The notes: generated by a model not told the origin, from the sequence alone. Shown: positions 37,201 to 48,737, numbered from the stretch's first letter. The stretch is 64,000 nt of DNA from Macrostomum hystrix (GCA_950097015.1 CATNEN010000038.1:18114001-18178000), one strand, 5' to 3'. A program made the numbers and translations.

Positions 37201-40200
37201 AGCCTAGTGGAAGGGGTTGTAGGCTAGTGGAAGGCGTTTTAGGCTAGTGCAAGGGGTTGCAGGCTAGTGGAAGGGGTTTTAGCCTAGTGGAAGGGGTTGT
37301 AGGCTAGTGGAAGGGGTTTTAGCCTAGTGGAAGGGGTTGCAGGCTAGTGGAAGGGGTTTTAGCCTAGTGGAAGGGGTTGTAGGCTAGTGGAAGGGGTTGT
37401 AGGCTAGTGGAAGGGGTTGTAGGCTAGTGGAAGGGGTTGTAGGCTAGTGGAAGGGGTTGTAGGCTAGTGGAAGGGGTTGTAGGCTAGTGCAAGGGGTTGC
37501 AGGCTAGTGGAAGGGGTTTTAGCCTAGTGGAAGGGGTTGTAGGCTAGTGGAAGGGGTTGTAGGCTAGTGGAAGGGGTTGTAGGCTAGTGGAAGGCGTTTT
37601 AGCCTAGTGGAAGGGGTGTAGCTTGGTGGTTAGAGCGTCGGACTCACGACTTTAAAGTCGGGGGTTCGATTCGTAACAAATTGTGTCCTATAATAAGACA
37701 CAAACTCTGCATTTTATTAGTTCACACAACTGTTAAATAGGCACCAGCATCGGGTGGAGGTAATTGATGGTGGGTGTGGTGTCCCCCAGTCCATGGACTA
37801 AACAGCCGTACTCAGCCTTCTGATGCGCCGTGGCTCATCTGGTCCAATGGGGGCAGGTGAAATCAGTTATTTTTATGATTTTAAATTGTCTGTTGACTGG
37901 GGAGACCCATTTTAGGACTCGGTGACGCTTTTCATTCTTGGTTGTAACCTTTTATTTTTTATAATAAAAATCACGAGGGTAGTCTTCTGCTTTCATTTCT
38001 CATTTGAAAAAGTCTACTGCAAAGCTATGGAATTCTGCAAGAGTTTCTATTCGATTTAGATCCAACAATTTCAGTGCTTTGCATTCATAAAAACTCGATT
38101 TGAAGTGCGGAAGAATGACGACGAGTGTGAATTCGTTGTAAGGGCCGCACTGGGGATTTTAATTTGTTTATACGATCGGAAAATCCCGTACTAGCGTATT
38201 TCGTAAACTGGCTTAGCAATCTCGGTGGTCCCAACCAGAATCCAAACATCGTTTTGATTGATGCCCATTTGGAGGCTAAAGTATTTGTTTAACTTTAATT
38301 TGATTTCCCGGAAAATCCTGACGCTAGCTGTGAAGCTAGGATTCAAAAGTTACTTGGAGCTTGACTGGTACTCCTAATAGTAGTATCGGCAATTTTTATT
38401 AATAAGTAAAAATTCCGATTTTTAATCAACAAGTTCATCGGCTCTAAAATAACTAGCTCTATTCATTTAAGCAAACTGTAAAATGTAAGCAAATATTTCA
38501 TCAACTTTGTAGTGCTTAGATGATTGAAATGAAGCACCACACTTGAGATCAAATAGACAAAAAAGTTTCAAGGATTGACACTTCATCATTTCTTCCCACA
38601 GGTTCAATATGTACCACGACGATTCGGTAGTGTGTTCGCGGAAGCTGTATCCAAATGAGGCGAATGGAAATTATATCATGGACTCATCTCTGCACCCAAG
38701 CACGTATCCGTGGACCTGGTCAATTTGTAGCAAGCTGCACCTGCGAAAGTTCTTTCGGTGAGAAACTAATAAACAACGGGAAATAATAAAGGACGAATAA
38801 AGACCGATTGTTGCACGTCTGGAATGTCTATGGCCATTTATATGGGCTTGCTGTATCTGTCTCGCTAAACAACCGAAAACTTTGACCATAGAAATTTGGA
38901 GCGTGCAACGATGATGTATTGTGGCAGAGCACCCTCGGTAAAAAATAGGAGTGCCATAGCCTGGACAGTATCAGATTCATATCACTGTCAAATCTAATCT
39001 TGAAAATAAGACTTAATTTTCTAGGGCTTTGGTAATAAAAAATATTTTACTTTTTAAAATGTAACTGACTTCTTTCATCGCAACTATAATCAAAAACCCT
39101 CAGCACAAGCCAATCAGACTGCACCAGACAGCGCAGCCAACCAGTGGTGCTGCATCAGCAGAAGTCTAGAAGATCATCGGCTAATCGCTTTTATCCGCGT
39201 TTCACAGTGGACGAACAGTGCCAGCTATTGTTCGGCGCAGAGGCCTCCCAATGCGATGCAGTGCGCATTTTGGTGGACAATTTTTCTTGCTTCATTTTAA
39301 ATCAATGCCTATCGATAAAGTTTCAAATTTTCAGACTCTGAAAGCATGCGGCATTCTGTGGTGTCGCGTATCAGTCTCGCAAAATAAATCAATCTGCTGG
39401 TCAAAAAAAGTTGTCTGGGCACCTGGCACTCCATGCGGTGTGGATAAAGTAAGAGGTGTCAATTAGTACTTTTGCAAGTGCAAAAGCTTTGTTGATTTAA
39501 AAATTGTGAGCTTGAAACACTTCCGCAAAAAGAGAAGCGATGGTGTTAATGTTTTCTAATTGAAAACCGCATCATTCATGCACAGATTTGCTTAGACGGA
39601 GAATGCGTCGCGGAAATACATGGTGCCATCAACGGTGGCTGGAGTCAATGGAGCGAATGGACAAAATGCTCGGCCGACTGCGGTGGCGGCGTCAGATGGC
39701 GCCGGAGATTTTGCGACAATCCAAGGTAAGTCTTAATGATTATAATTCAAGCTGAAGAATATGAAGAATAAAAAAAATTTGCTATAAAACAATATATATT
39801 GACTGAAAATCGATAAATTAAGGCCAAGGCGAGGCGGCGCATTTTGCCATGGCCAACGGGCTGTTGTTGAGACATGCGGCCGCGGTGCCTGTCTAAGGAC
39901 TGGGACAAAAGCAGCACCGTCTATCGGCGACTTGGGTAGCGGAACGACAGCTCGAGACGCACAGTGCGCTGATTTCGCGTTTCGCCAGCAGTTGGATAGC
40001 AATCAGTTATCAGGTGGCAGCGGTGGGATGCCAGCTAAAATTGGTCAACAAGAGGCTTTCGCGCTACACCCAAGACGTGAGTTCTACTAGTTAAAAGTAG
40101 CATTTTAAATAGGTCAACGATCAAGTTCAAACCTGTTGATTTAAACTACGAGTATAAATATATCGCTTCCTTGAAGATATTTCTATGCCAGCCTTCTTAG

Positions 40201-43200
40201 CACATCGCTACCCCACTTCAGTGTCATCTACTTCGCGATGTAGCTCCGTGACTTGCTCTGTTCATTCTATGGATATTGGAACTGGCCCGAGACTAGCCAG
40301 AATATTCACTGTAGATCGTGTCCGAGATGGTGCACCCTGCCATCCGTTTGAATATGGAGTGTGTATTGGCGGTGTCTGCCAGGTAATACACAGGCATTGC
40401 TAAATTATAGATGTTTTATGTCTCCGAATTTTCCCAAAAATTATTTATCGAAATTTTCCTCGACTGCCCAGCCCACGGGCTGCGATGGTGTCCTAAATTC
40501 GGACAAACGGTGGGACGTCTGTGGTGTCTGCGGCGGTCGCAACGAGACTTGTCATTTAAAGACAAGATCCCTGACTGTCAACATTACTTATGGTAAGGAG
40601 TACATTCTTTGTGCGCCAGAAAAGTTTTTAGCTCTCGCTTCAAGATAATTGTTGACTTTTTTAATAAGAAAAATCTATCATTTTTGCATAAAACGAAAAC
40701 TATTTTCAGAGTCCTCGTATCTTTATACATTCAGTCAAGGCTCCAGTAGCATTAAACTGACTACGACAGGTGGAAGCGGTCGTTTCTGCACATTTGGTAT
40801 GAACTAATACTGAATACGAAAGAACATTTTCAAAATGACCTTTTATTTGTCGTGCTATTTGTCCTGTAATATTTCAACGCAATGATTACTTCATTTCTGT
40901 TTCGGATAGAAATCCAATCGTCGAACGTCTCCTCTGGAACCTGGAAGTCGGCAGAAGCATTGTATTTGAATGGCAACGCAATGAAAACAAACCTGGGAGT
41001 GTCGATCGCACAATCGCAGAGCAGAAAGCAAAGTATTTTTGAGACTGGGCACTATTTGCAAATCCTATCCAGCGCGACTCCACAACACCTAGAGGAGGAA
41101 TATTTAGTTTCTGGTGTCTGGATTGTTCTTGTAAAGCGAGAGGGTGACTGGCATCTTCATGGCATTGGAAGGCTAGCTAACAATTTGTCGATTCGAATAA
41201 GTTCAGTTGAACAGGAAGGGCAGACAGCTGCAGCGAGCGTCAAGAAAGAAATTGGGATCGAAAGCCAAGAATTCGTTCCCAATTTGAGGATAAGGGCATC
41301 TGTAGCTAGCGAGTGCAGTCGTCGTTGCCAAGGACGCCAGTCGCTGGAGCATGTGTGCGAAGACATCAGCGAAGTTAGTGGCGTCAAGCGACTACCTCTA
41401 TCCGTTTGTTTGGAAGCCTCTCCGCCACTGTTTATTCCCCCTCTGCCACCATATAAGTCGTGCAACACTCATTGTCGCATCGAATGGCGTTTAGTGCCTG
41501 GAAACTGCAGCAGCCGCTGCGGTCGAGGCAAAGCTGTTGATCGATATGACTGCGTCCTCAGTCAAGATGACGGCTCTCCAGATGTGGTGCTTGCAGCACC
41601 AACTGATGTCAAAGAAGAAACTAATTATTGTACTCACAGATCGGTGCGTCTACTTCAGCGAGAATGCACTGGACAATGCCAGCCAGTAGCCTGGCGCCTT
41701 GGTCCCTGGTCGTCCTGCTCCAAGACATGTGGATCTGGCGGAACTCGAAGTCGGCTTGCAGTCTGCGAAGAGCTTGATAAGTTTGGCAACAGACAATGGC
41801 CAAATAGCGAGTGCCAGCACTTGCCATTACCTGGAAATCTAGTTGACAGTTGTGGCAATTATTTAGTAGAATGCCCTCAATGGAAAGTCAGCGAATGGTC
41901 CTCCTGCGATGCCTATTGTGCAGACGGCTTTGAACGAAGGAGCGTCTATTGCCGGTGGAAATCTGATCCGGCGCCGCCTGAATTGTGTCCCAGTGAGGTG
42001 CCAATCACAGAGCGAAGCTGCAAGGGCCGGTGCTTAGGCCGATGGAGAGCTGGGAACTGGTCACAATGCCACATGCCATGCCAGAATGGCCGCAGATTTA
42101 GACAGGTCGACTGTATTATTGGAGATAAGAAGGTAATTTTCCATTGGTGAACTCAAAATATTCACTACTGGTTTCACTTGATTGCCAACTTGTTGAATGT
42201 AAAGTTACATTGTGGATCCAAATAAAGCCACTCACTCATTCGTGCCTGCTAGGTGAACGCGCTCAACTGCCCACGAGCTAGCAGGCCTAACTATCTTCAA
42301 GATTGCTCAAATCAATGCGTACACTGGGTCTATACCAATTATGGCCAGTGCTCCGCCACTTGCGGCTCAGTTGGTCGTCAAGCGAGGCAAGCCCTGTGCG
42401 CCAACGCTAGCAATCATCTTATTAGCAGCGCAGATTGCATCAATTGGATTGGCCCGGCCACGGATACGCTGAGGCCGTGCTCAGATGGCTTACAGCCGCT
42501 GCCGGATTGTCCGGGACCTCAACTGTCTCGCAAGCGATATGACTGGCGCGTGGCAGACTGGTCAAATGTAAGACCCTAAGAGACACTTTGGGGGTGAGTG
42601 GCAGAGCGGCTGATGCGTTTGTCTCTCGCGCCAAGGTCCCGAGCTCGATTCTACGGCGAGGCATTTTGGGCGCAGCCGCGGAGTTGGGAGTTGGGTTGGG
42701 AGCTTTGCGTGCAATTTGCGCCCTTGACGGCCAACCTCCAAAGGCACAGTGAGAGTTTACAATTCCTGACGATGAGAAAGCGTGTTCCTGCGTACGGTAT
42801 CTGTATGCGTATGTGCTCAGGAGTCAGCGAAATGGGCAGATTTGCCTCCACGCTGGCTACATGTCAAGTATCACCAAATGATGTTCTATTTCCTGCAGCC
42901 CTCCTGCAAATAGTTTTTATCAATAGACACTCTGAAAATCCCTTTTTTGAGACAGAAGTTAGATATTATAGAAAGTAACTTTAACAAAGTAGCTAGCCCT
43001 GAAGTTAAAGCTTTGGATCTTCTGGTCGAAAGGTTGAGATTTTAAATCTACGAGCTACGGGACCAATTTGTGTCATTGATCAAGACACTTGAAAATGGTG
43101 ATTGCTTTAGTTCACCAACCTGAAATATGGGTACCAGTAACCCTATATTCCATTGTATAACTCTATGACAACCTCTGATTGCAAAATCCAGTGTTCTCAA

Positions 43201-46200
43201 TCCTGTGGCCCCGATGGAGTTCGTTATCGTCGAGTGGATTGCCTCGATCTCGACAGCAACAAAACCGTAGCTGAACGACAGTGCACTAAACTGGCTCAGA
43301 AACCAAGCTCAGCAGAGGCGTGCAATAGACAGATCAGCTGTCCATATTGGGTGTTCAACCACTGGAGCATAGTGAGAAAATTTTTCACGACTCAATTCTT
43401 CACATTTCTGAGTATATTAACTAACGTGCTCTGATAACTGATCATTGTAATAAGCGAATTATGCCATGGAGACTGTGAGACAGAGACAGGTTGTTTCTGG
43501 TTTAGTAAAGAGAGATTTTTATACCAGAATCGATTCTAAACGCAAGTTTCACTTTTGCATTAGCAGGTTAAAATAAAAGAAAAACTTAATGCACAGAATT
43601 GCTGTTCAATTTGCATGTGCTCATAGGTAAAAAATAATTTATTTCAATATTTAGCAGGCAGAACGAATAAATTTAAAAAAGTTCATGAAAACGTACCATC
43701 TGATTATCATAAACAGATGAAAAGTGGTCTTCAAAAACGATAATTCAAAGAACAAGGTCTCTATAGATGTAAATTTATCGAATGTTGCTTTTTGCAGTAA
43801 TAAAATATATATAATATTTTTCAACGTTTCGGTTATTTCTAACTATGCTTGTCAGCGTTTTTGCTATGAAAAAAACTTCCTGGTTAAAAAGTAAGTAATT
43901 TTTATTGCAAACCCATAAAATAGTAACAATAAGATTCCATGACAACGAGACTACTCGATTTCCAACCTATCCAGTGCCTAACCGAATGTGATCAGGGCGT
44001 TCAATTGCGCTCCGTCGAGTGCCACCAAAATGCTCAAATAGTCGATGAGCAGCTTTGCAATCAGACTATCAGACCAATTGACTTACGTCCGTGCAACAGT
44101 ACCATCCAATGTCCGTCTGAATGGACTAGTGGGAAATGGAGTGAGGTGCGCATTTGCTGATAAATTATCGTAATTAGCTCGTAGGAAATAAAAATGATGT
44201 GATCACTTGGCTAACAATATATTCTCATTTAAAAGTGCTCGCAAAGTTGTGGCGACCGTCCAGGCATTCGACTGCGTCAAGTGTCTTGCCAGAGCTCAAC
44301 AGGCCGGCCCGTGTCTGAGTCCTCTTGCGCGCCTGAGCGGAGGCCCAGCGGTTTGATGGAGTGCGGCCAGCAGCCCTGCCCCACCTGGAAGCCAACTGCA
44401 TGGTCTGAGGTGTGTTTTGCTTTGTCAGTTTATTACTAGTATCTTCCAAGGAAGACTAATAGTAACAATAAGGCCGTGGGGCAATTTTTCATCGTTTGGT
44501 GACAGTTGACCATCAACCAGTAAGAAAACAATTATGCTAAATTCTCAACAATGACTTCTGAACACAGGCGCACACTCATACAGAAGGTACATCTGCCCTG
44601 ACTTTCTTATCGTCAGTCTGGCAGTGCACAGTTTCACTGTGTCTTGGAGGTTGGCCCTCAAGGGCGTAAACTGCGTGAATGAATGTGGTTGCCCTGCGTC
44701 CCAAATGAATGTGGCCTCGCCGCGGAATCGAGCTCAGGGACTCTGGTGCAAGAGGCAAACGCGTTAACCACTCTGCTACTCACCACCCGCCAAGTTGTCT
44801 TAGGAGGTCGGCTAACTCAAATTAACATTGAGGACATGTTTCATTTGCATATCTTTTTTGATAAGCGAACGGTAACGACGAAAAATCCTATGGTAAAAAA
44901 CTTATAACAAATTGAGCAAAAAATAAGCATTACTGAATTGCTTAAGGGTCTCTGAAAACGTTTTCTTGTAAATCACAAAAAATAAAGCTACCTTCCATAG
45001 CCCACAATACTCAAATACAAGCGTCACAACCCTCACAGAACTAACCCTATTAGCAAGCTCGTATTTTCTAGATTTTCAGTATCACGCAACAATTGTTTTT
45101 TAAGTGCCTCGGCCTATGCGGGACTGGGATTCGAACTCGTGACCTGCAGTGCCGATGGAGTAATGGCTCCCTGGCTAGAGACGAGACTGAATGCGCATCG
45201 GAGCCTCGTCCAGCTATTCAAGAGTCCTGTCAGCTCGAGAAGTCCGCTTGTCAGTGGCGAGTAGGTCCATGGTCCAGCTGTCGGCTGACTGCAGCGGCTG
45301 TTTGCAACAGCGGCATTCGGCGTGGGCACCGCCATCGGACAGTCCAGTGCCAGCGTAGCGATGGAGGACAGGTCCTGCCCGACGCTCTCTGCATTGAACA
45401 GCTACTGCGAAGACCGCGAACAAGACGCCGCTGTCGACTGACACGACACGATGTTGCCGACAATGCCGACGTGGCAGCTGCATGCGGAAGCATTAGAAAA
45501 AGACACGCCAGCGCCAATGGTAGCAGCATTTTATCTGTAGGAGCAAATTATATTGATCATCAGGCTTATCGCATTGGTCCCTGGACTGACTGTTCCACCA
45601 AATGCGGTCGAGGCTACCAAACGCGACGTATAATACCCTGCAACGCGACAGACGCGGAGAGCGTCATGAACGGCTGTCGACAAAGCCGCCGACGTCCACG
45701 CAGCCGTCGGCGCTGTTTCCTGGCCTTCTGCCCGTACGATTGGACAGCGGAGCCGTGGAGCGCATGCTCTGCCAGCTGCGGCCGTGGCTTGGTCACTCGA
45801 CGAGTTACTTGTCAGCGCTTCACACTGGAGGGTTGGCGCGATGGACCTGCAGGAGACGCTGCAAACGCTTGCGATGAACGCCTTAGGCCTGATTCAGAGC
45901 AGGCTTGCAGGCTCGGTGACTGTCCTGGGTTTACCGGCTCTGGAAAGAGGGGCCCCTTTTGGGAGTTTGGTGACTTTGGTGCTTGTCGGTACAGCAATGG
46001 CCAATGCGGAGAAGGCGAGCGTCGGCGAAGAGTTCTCTGCTCTCTAAAGACGGGACAATTCGATGACGACGTCAATGTCGACGGGCCAGACTTTTGCCCC
46101 CCAGACGAGAAGCCACCGGAGAGGGACGCCTGCGAACCCAGACGGTGTCATGCTCGCAGCTGCGCAGAACTGAAAAGTATGACCCGCATCAAGCTGGACG

Positions 46201-47689
46201 GCCAGTATCGTCTGCGTATTAACGAACAGGACGTCCGGGTAAAAAGGGTTTCATGCTTGGTCATTGTCATGTTAAATGAGAATCTTTTAGAGATTCGACT
46301 AAGAGTAAAAAATCTCAAAGTTAATAAGGTTACTCCACATTATTAATTCTATAACTAGGTTTACTGCTTCGGCATGGACACCCGGAATCCGCGGGAGTAC
46401 ATTACTCTGTCAGCGGCGATGCTGACCAGCGCGGACCGCTCCGCTGGCCAGAACTTCGCTGTCATGCACAACATCGGGCTGACAGATCCGGCGCCATCGG
46501 CGTGTCCGCCTCCGTCAGTCTTTGCTGGCTTCAGTCGGGCTGCCTGTTCTCAGCCTGGAGCCATGTGTCGCATCATACCGGATCGACTTGGCTCCTTTGC
46601 TAGCGGCATGACAGTGTTCAAGAAGTTACGCCTGCTGCTCTCGCCCCGACTAGAAGTTGATGGTAACAGATTCATTCGGCGCCTTTATTTATAAGGAGTA
46701 TTTAAACTTGTGTCTTGAAAGCTAACAAAAAGCCAATTGCTTATTTAGCTACTGACGATACTTTCGCCGTTTCCTGGAAAAGCTTTGTTCCCGCCGGCCG
46801 GGCAGGCGACTGCTTCAGCACTCTGGCCGGCTGCTCAATCGGCAGCTTCTCAATCGACTTGACTGGGACTGACTTCGCTTTGGATAGAAGCGGAAACTCA
46901 TGGCTGAGTCAAAATGCAACTACGATGACAGTCAGCTATCTAGTAAGTACTTCTAGAGGTGGTGAGTGGCAGAAAGGTTAACAGTAGAAAGATCACGCTA
47001 TTTTCCGGGGGGTATTTCGGGGGGGGGTATTTCGGGGGGGGTATTTCGGGGGGGGTATTTCGGGGGGTATTTCAAAGATCACGGAAAGATCACGGGGGGA
47101 TTTAAAATACCTACTACCTACTTCACGATATCTTCCAAACTGAATGACCGATTTTTGTGAAAGTCCACCATACTGATAACAAATTTCTGCCCTGAACGAT
47201 GAACTGACTTTCAATGCCGACCGAGTTTGCATCGTCGAGATATTCAGCGATTCTTGTCGAAGATCCTGGTGACAAGGATAAATAACATTGCTCTGCATAA
47301 ACCCCTCTGTCAACCACTCAACCATGGAGGTTCATTCCAGTCGATACAGATGGCGAATCCATATTAGTTTTAAAAATTTAAATAAAATGTCCGATTTTTT
47401 CTAAATCAATCAAAAATGAATTAAATTTTGTCTACAATGATAGCCGACATGGTTAAATTATAAAATTTTGCGAGCAGAAAATGTTTGACTATTTAAAAAA
47501 AGTTGTTTTTTGTTACAGATGTTCAGTAATTTTCACTAAATAAAGTTAATTAACAATCACCCGCAGGACAGACACAGAGTTCAGGGAATCTGTGGCGGCC
47601 TCTGCGGCTACTGCAAGCTGGACAAAGACCGACTGCAGCTAACAACTCTAGTTCTCAGCGCGAACCCACCGGATAGGGTGCAGCCATAG
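28207..47689 (+). CDS. ADAMTS9: ADAMTS9/ADAMTS20-type (GON-1-like) secreted metalloprotease
   Basis: Secreted zinc protease that cleaves matrix proteoglycans; GON-1 family members act in tissue remodelling, cell migration and ER-to-Golgi transport. Exons: 28207-28306, about 29322-29698 (start uncertain), 30106-30346, 35391-35605, 35695-35781, 36259-36392, 36495-36553, 36624-36729, 38602-38757, 39104-39272, 39335-39448, 39586-39725, 39823-40076, 40192-40382, 40472-40592, 40710-40796, 40910-42132, 42253-42567, 43192-43371, 43975-44145, 44236-44409, 45105-46238, 46359-46662, 46749-46942, 47567-47689. All phases match, giving about 2120 residues (GON-1 size). Seen: signal peptide ([14 protein letters not shown]...), prodomain with GFIDTG, basic processing site HRRVPR, HELGHTFNMYHDD zinc site with Met-turn (YIMDSS), disintegrin-like and Cys-rich regions, [17 protein letters not shown] first TSR, 13 further TSRs, and a C-terminal GON domain (exons 22-25). 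Ortholog versus ADAMTS20 not separable. Confidence 0.93.
28933..29279 (+). repeat. 30-bp minisatellite, about 11 copies, just before ADAMTS exon 2
   Basis: Unit TGATGTGGTGTTCTGGGACC plus AGATCGAAGC. Open in two plus frames and on the minus strand because the period is a multiple of 3. The coding frame of exon 2 has a TGA in every unit, so the exon must start after about 29258. Confidence 0.95.
30762..30826 (+). repeat. Perfect 24-bp inverted repeat with 17-nt loop (hairpin)
   Basis: Left arm 30762-30785 starts AAGGACTTCTATATAATAGC; right arm 30803-30826 is its exact reverse complement and ends ATAGAAGTCCTT. The loop is ATATGCTATTCTATGCT. In ADAMTS intron 3. Could be a miRNA-like hairpin or a small foldback transposon. 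Confidence 0.9.
32066..32310 (+). repeat. SINE-B copy in ADAMTS intron 3
   Basis: A-box half GTGAGTGGCAGAGCGATAAT, B-box half GAGCTCGATTCCGCGGCGAG, then the family body and the tail region with TGTGTGCACACCTATGTGAC. Confidence 0.8.
33260..33330 (+). repeat. SINE-B head fragment in ADAMTS intron 3
   Basis: CCATTAACGCGTTTGTCTCT and CTTGAGCTCGATTCC match the tRNA-like head of SINE-B only. Confidence 0.5.
34123..34302 (+). CDS. Candidate extra ADAMTS prodomain exon
   Basis: After a good acceptor (CATTTTCCCAG) the frame that continues exon 3 (phase 1) stays open for 59 codons: [20 protein letters not shown] and further, with two possible N-glycosylation sites (NNS, NES) and a Cys pair (TCMSFNSC). 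A donor TTG|GTCCGA at 34303 returns phase 1, as the next exon (35391) needs. Skipping it is equally phase-consistent, so it may be alternative or false. The donor is weak; a better donor (ATG|GTAAAA at 34263) would break the frame. Confidence 0.4.
34744..35285 (+). repeat. Pyrimidine-rich minisatellite (37-bp then 16-bp units), ADAMTS intron 3
   Basis: About nine 37-bp units of GTCTCATCTCGATCTACCGT and GTCTCATCTCTTCCATT, then shorter 16-bp TCTCATCTCTCCCGTG units. Same core motif as 29905-29970 and, inverted, 4105-4410. It ends about 105 bp before the exon at 35391. Confidence 0.9.
35893..36100 (+). repeat. SINE-A, near full-length copy in an ADAMTS intron
   Basis: Head TTGTATAGCTCAGTGGTAAG with GAGCGTCGGACTTACGACTT and GCGTTCGATTCCCAAATCC, then the body to ATCCGTACGCAGCATTCAG. 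Good internal A and B boxes, but no acceptor stem closes after the B box, so not a tRNA gene. Confidence 0.85.
36745..37614 (+). repeat. 20-bp minisatellite, about 43 copies, with 300-bp higher-order repeat
   Basis: Unit GAAGGGGTTGTAGGCTAGTG with variants TTTTAGCC, TTGCAGGC and GGCGTTTT. The variant order in 36882-37180 recurs 300 bp later (37182-37480): 15 units duplicated as a block. In the ADAMTS intron directly after the HELGH exon; a SINE-A follows without a gap. Confidence 0.95.
37615..37860 (+). repeat. SINE-A copy abutting the 20-bp array
   Basis: Head TGTAGCTTGGTGGTTAGAGC, GGGGGTTCGATTCG, and body with CCAGTCCATGGACTAAACAG. The 5' end lies exactly where the array stops. Confidence 0.85.
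37861..38601. other. Rest of the ADAMTS intron before the second half of the zinc site
   Basis: AT-rich single-copy-looking sequence; nothing else recognised. Confidence 0.5.
42589..42840 (+). repeat. SINE-B copy in an ADAMTS intron
   Basis: Head GGGTGAGTGGCAGAGCGG, GCGTTTGTCTCTCGCGCCAA, GAGCTCGATTCTACGG, then body and tail to GTGCTCAGGAGTCAGCGAAA. Confidence 0.85.
43010..43140 (+). repeat. Decayed SINE-A copy in an ADAMTS intron
   Basis: Recognisable body pieces ACCAATTTGTGTCATTGATC, AGACACTTGA, TGCTTTAGTTCACC; head strongly mutated. Confidence 0.6.
44567..44790 (-). repeat. SINE-B copy, antisense, in an ADAMTS intron
   Basis: Read on the minus strand: GGTGAGTAGCAGAGTGGTTA, ACGCGTTTGCCTCTTGCACC, GAGCTCGATTCCGCGGCGAG, then the family body. 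The only clearly antisense SINE in this gene. Confidence 0.85.
46996..47100 (+). repeat. G-run repeat (GGGGGG-TATTTC), G-quadruplex candidate
   Basis: Five or more runs of six to nine G separated by TATTTC, plus a further G6 run, in the last ADAMTS intron. AAAGATCACG occurs before the runs (46988) and twice after them. Confidence 0.9.
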
Positions 47690-47707
47690 ACGAAAGAATT
47701 GTAAATA

Positions 47708-48735
47708 TACCTTTTACGTTCTAATTTGATAAAAACTGCAACTAATTTGGCCACGGCTCAGCCTGACGCAGCCGCAGCAATTTTCCATAGACAGCCGCCG
47801 CTTGCAGCAACCAATTTGGTAAAAACAGCGAGCTATTTTGCCAGCTTGAAGATAGCAGCTCACTGCTGTATTTGACCTGCCCTGTCAACAGCAGTAGCGA
47901 AATAGGGAGCGATAGCATAACAATGACGATAAAGAATGATAACAATATGTCCTCAGTCAGAAGTCAGAACACGAATTCATAAAATTATGTCCTCAGCATT
48001 CAAGCACCGATTGAAGTACGTCTGGGAGTGGTTGATCCAGCGCAGGCACTTAAGAGGCGTGATGCAGTTCAGTGCTTGCTGCACTTCTCTCTTCAGAAGC
48101 ACAGCACAGAATGCGCATCCTGTGCTGATGCAGTGTCGCACCTGCTGCAGCAGCCAGTCCAGTATCTCCCACCTCGCGCTGAATGGCAGGTGATTGCAGT
48201 TGCCTTTTCAGCTTGGCCTGCAGCGCTAAGCCTGCGTACTCCGCCGGGTTGATGAACGGCGAGTATGGAGGCAGGAATCGGTGAGCATGGCCTTCAGACA
48301 TCCCAGGGACACCTAGGTGAGCGCGTGCCCCATCGGACAATAGCACAAACTCCTCTTCCATCAGAACATCGATCTCAGAGAGGAATTCCACGAAGTGCTC
48401 GTTCTTAAAGCCTCCTTCAACGAGAGTGCTGTGAACGAGGCCGAGTTGCGAGATGGCCAGGCATCCTGTATTCCTGTACGTGGATCGTGGATTCCTGTAC
48501 GCTCTCACGATTCGCTCTCGATCCAGCTGACTTATCTTTTGGTACGGCCCACGATTCGCCATCAGAGTGATGATAAGATGATAAGAATGATAAGAATGAT
48601 ATCTTCAAGCTGGCAAAATAGCTCGCAGTTTTTACCAAATTGTTTGCTGCTAGCGGCGGCTGTCTATGGAAAATTGCTGCGGCTGCGTCAGGCTAAATTG
48701 GTTGCAGTTTTTATCAAATAGAACGTAAAAAGGTA
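47708..48735 (-). mobile_element. Tc1/mariner-like element, deleted, with about 145-bp TIRs
   Basis: Left end TACCTTTTACGTTC and right end GAACGTAAAAAGGTA are inverted repeats; homology runs about 145 bp inward to CCAGCTTGAAGAT, with a 12-bp insertion (GGCCACGGCTCA) in the left arm. TA dinucleotides flank it (47706-47707, 48736-48737). It starts 19 bp past the ADAMTS stop, so it lies in or makes up that 3' UTR. Confidence 0.9.
48050..48562 (-). pseudogene. DDE transposase with internal deletion
   Basis: An open frame of 170 codons inside the TIR element. The N-terminal part looks like a helix-turn-helix (KISQLDRERIVRAYRN) and the C-terminal part like the end of a DDE domain: FVLLSDGARAH (second Asp) and FLPPYSPFINPAEYAG (where the last Glu sits). 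Only about 35 residues separate them, so the DNA-binding second half and the first catalytic Asp are missing. The protein can hardly be active; the element would need a transposase supplied in trans. Superfamily assignment (Tc1/mariner-IS630) rests on TA flanks and the PPYSP-NP-E motif. Confidence 0.8.
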
Positions 48736-48737
48736 TA

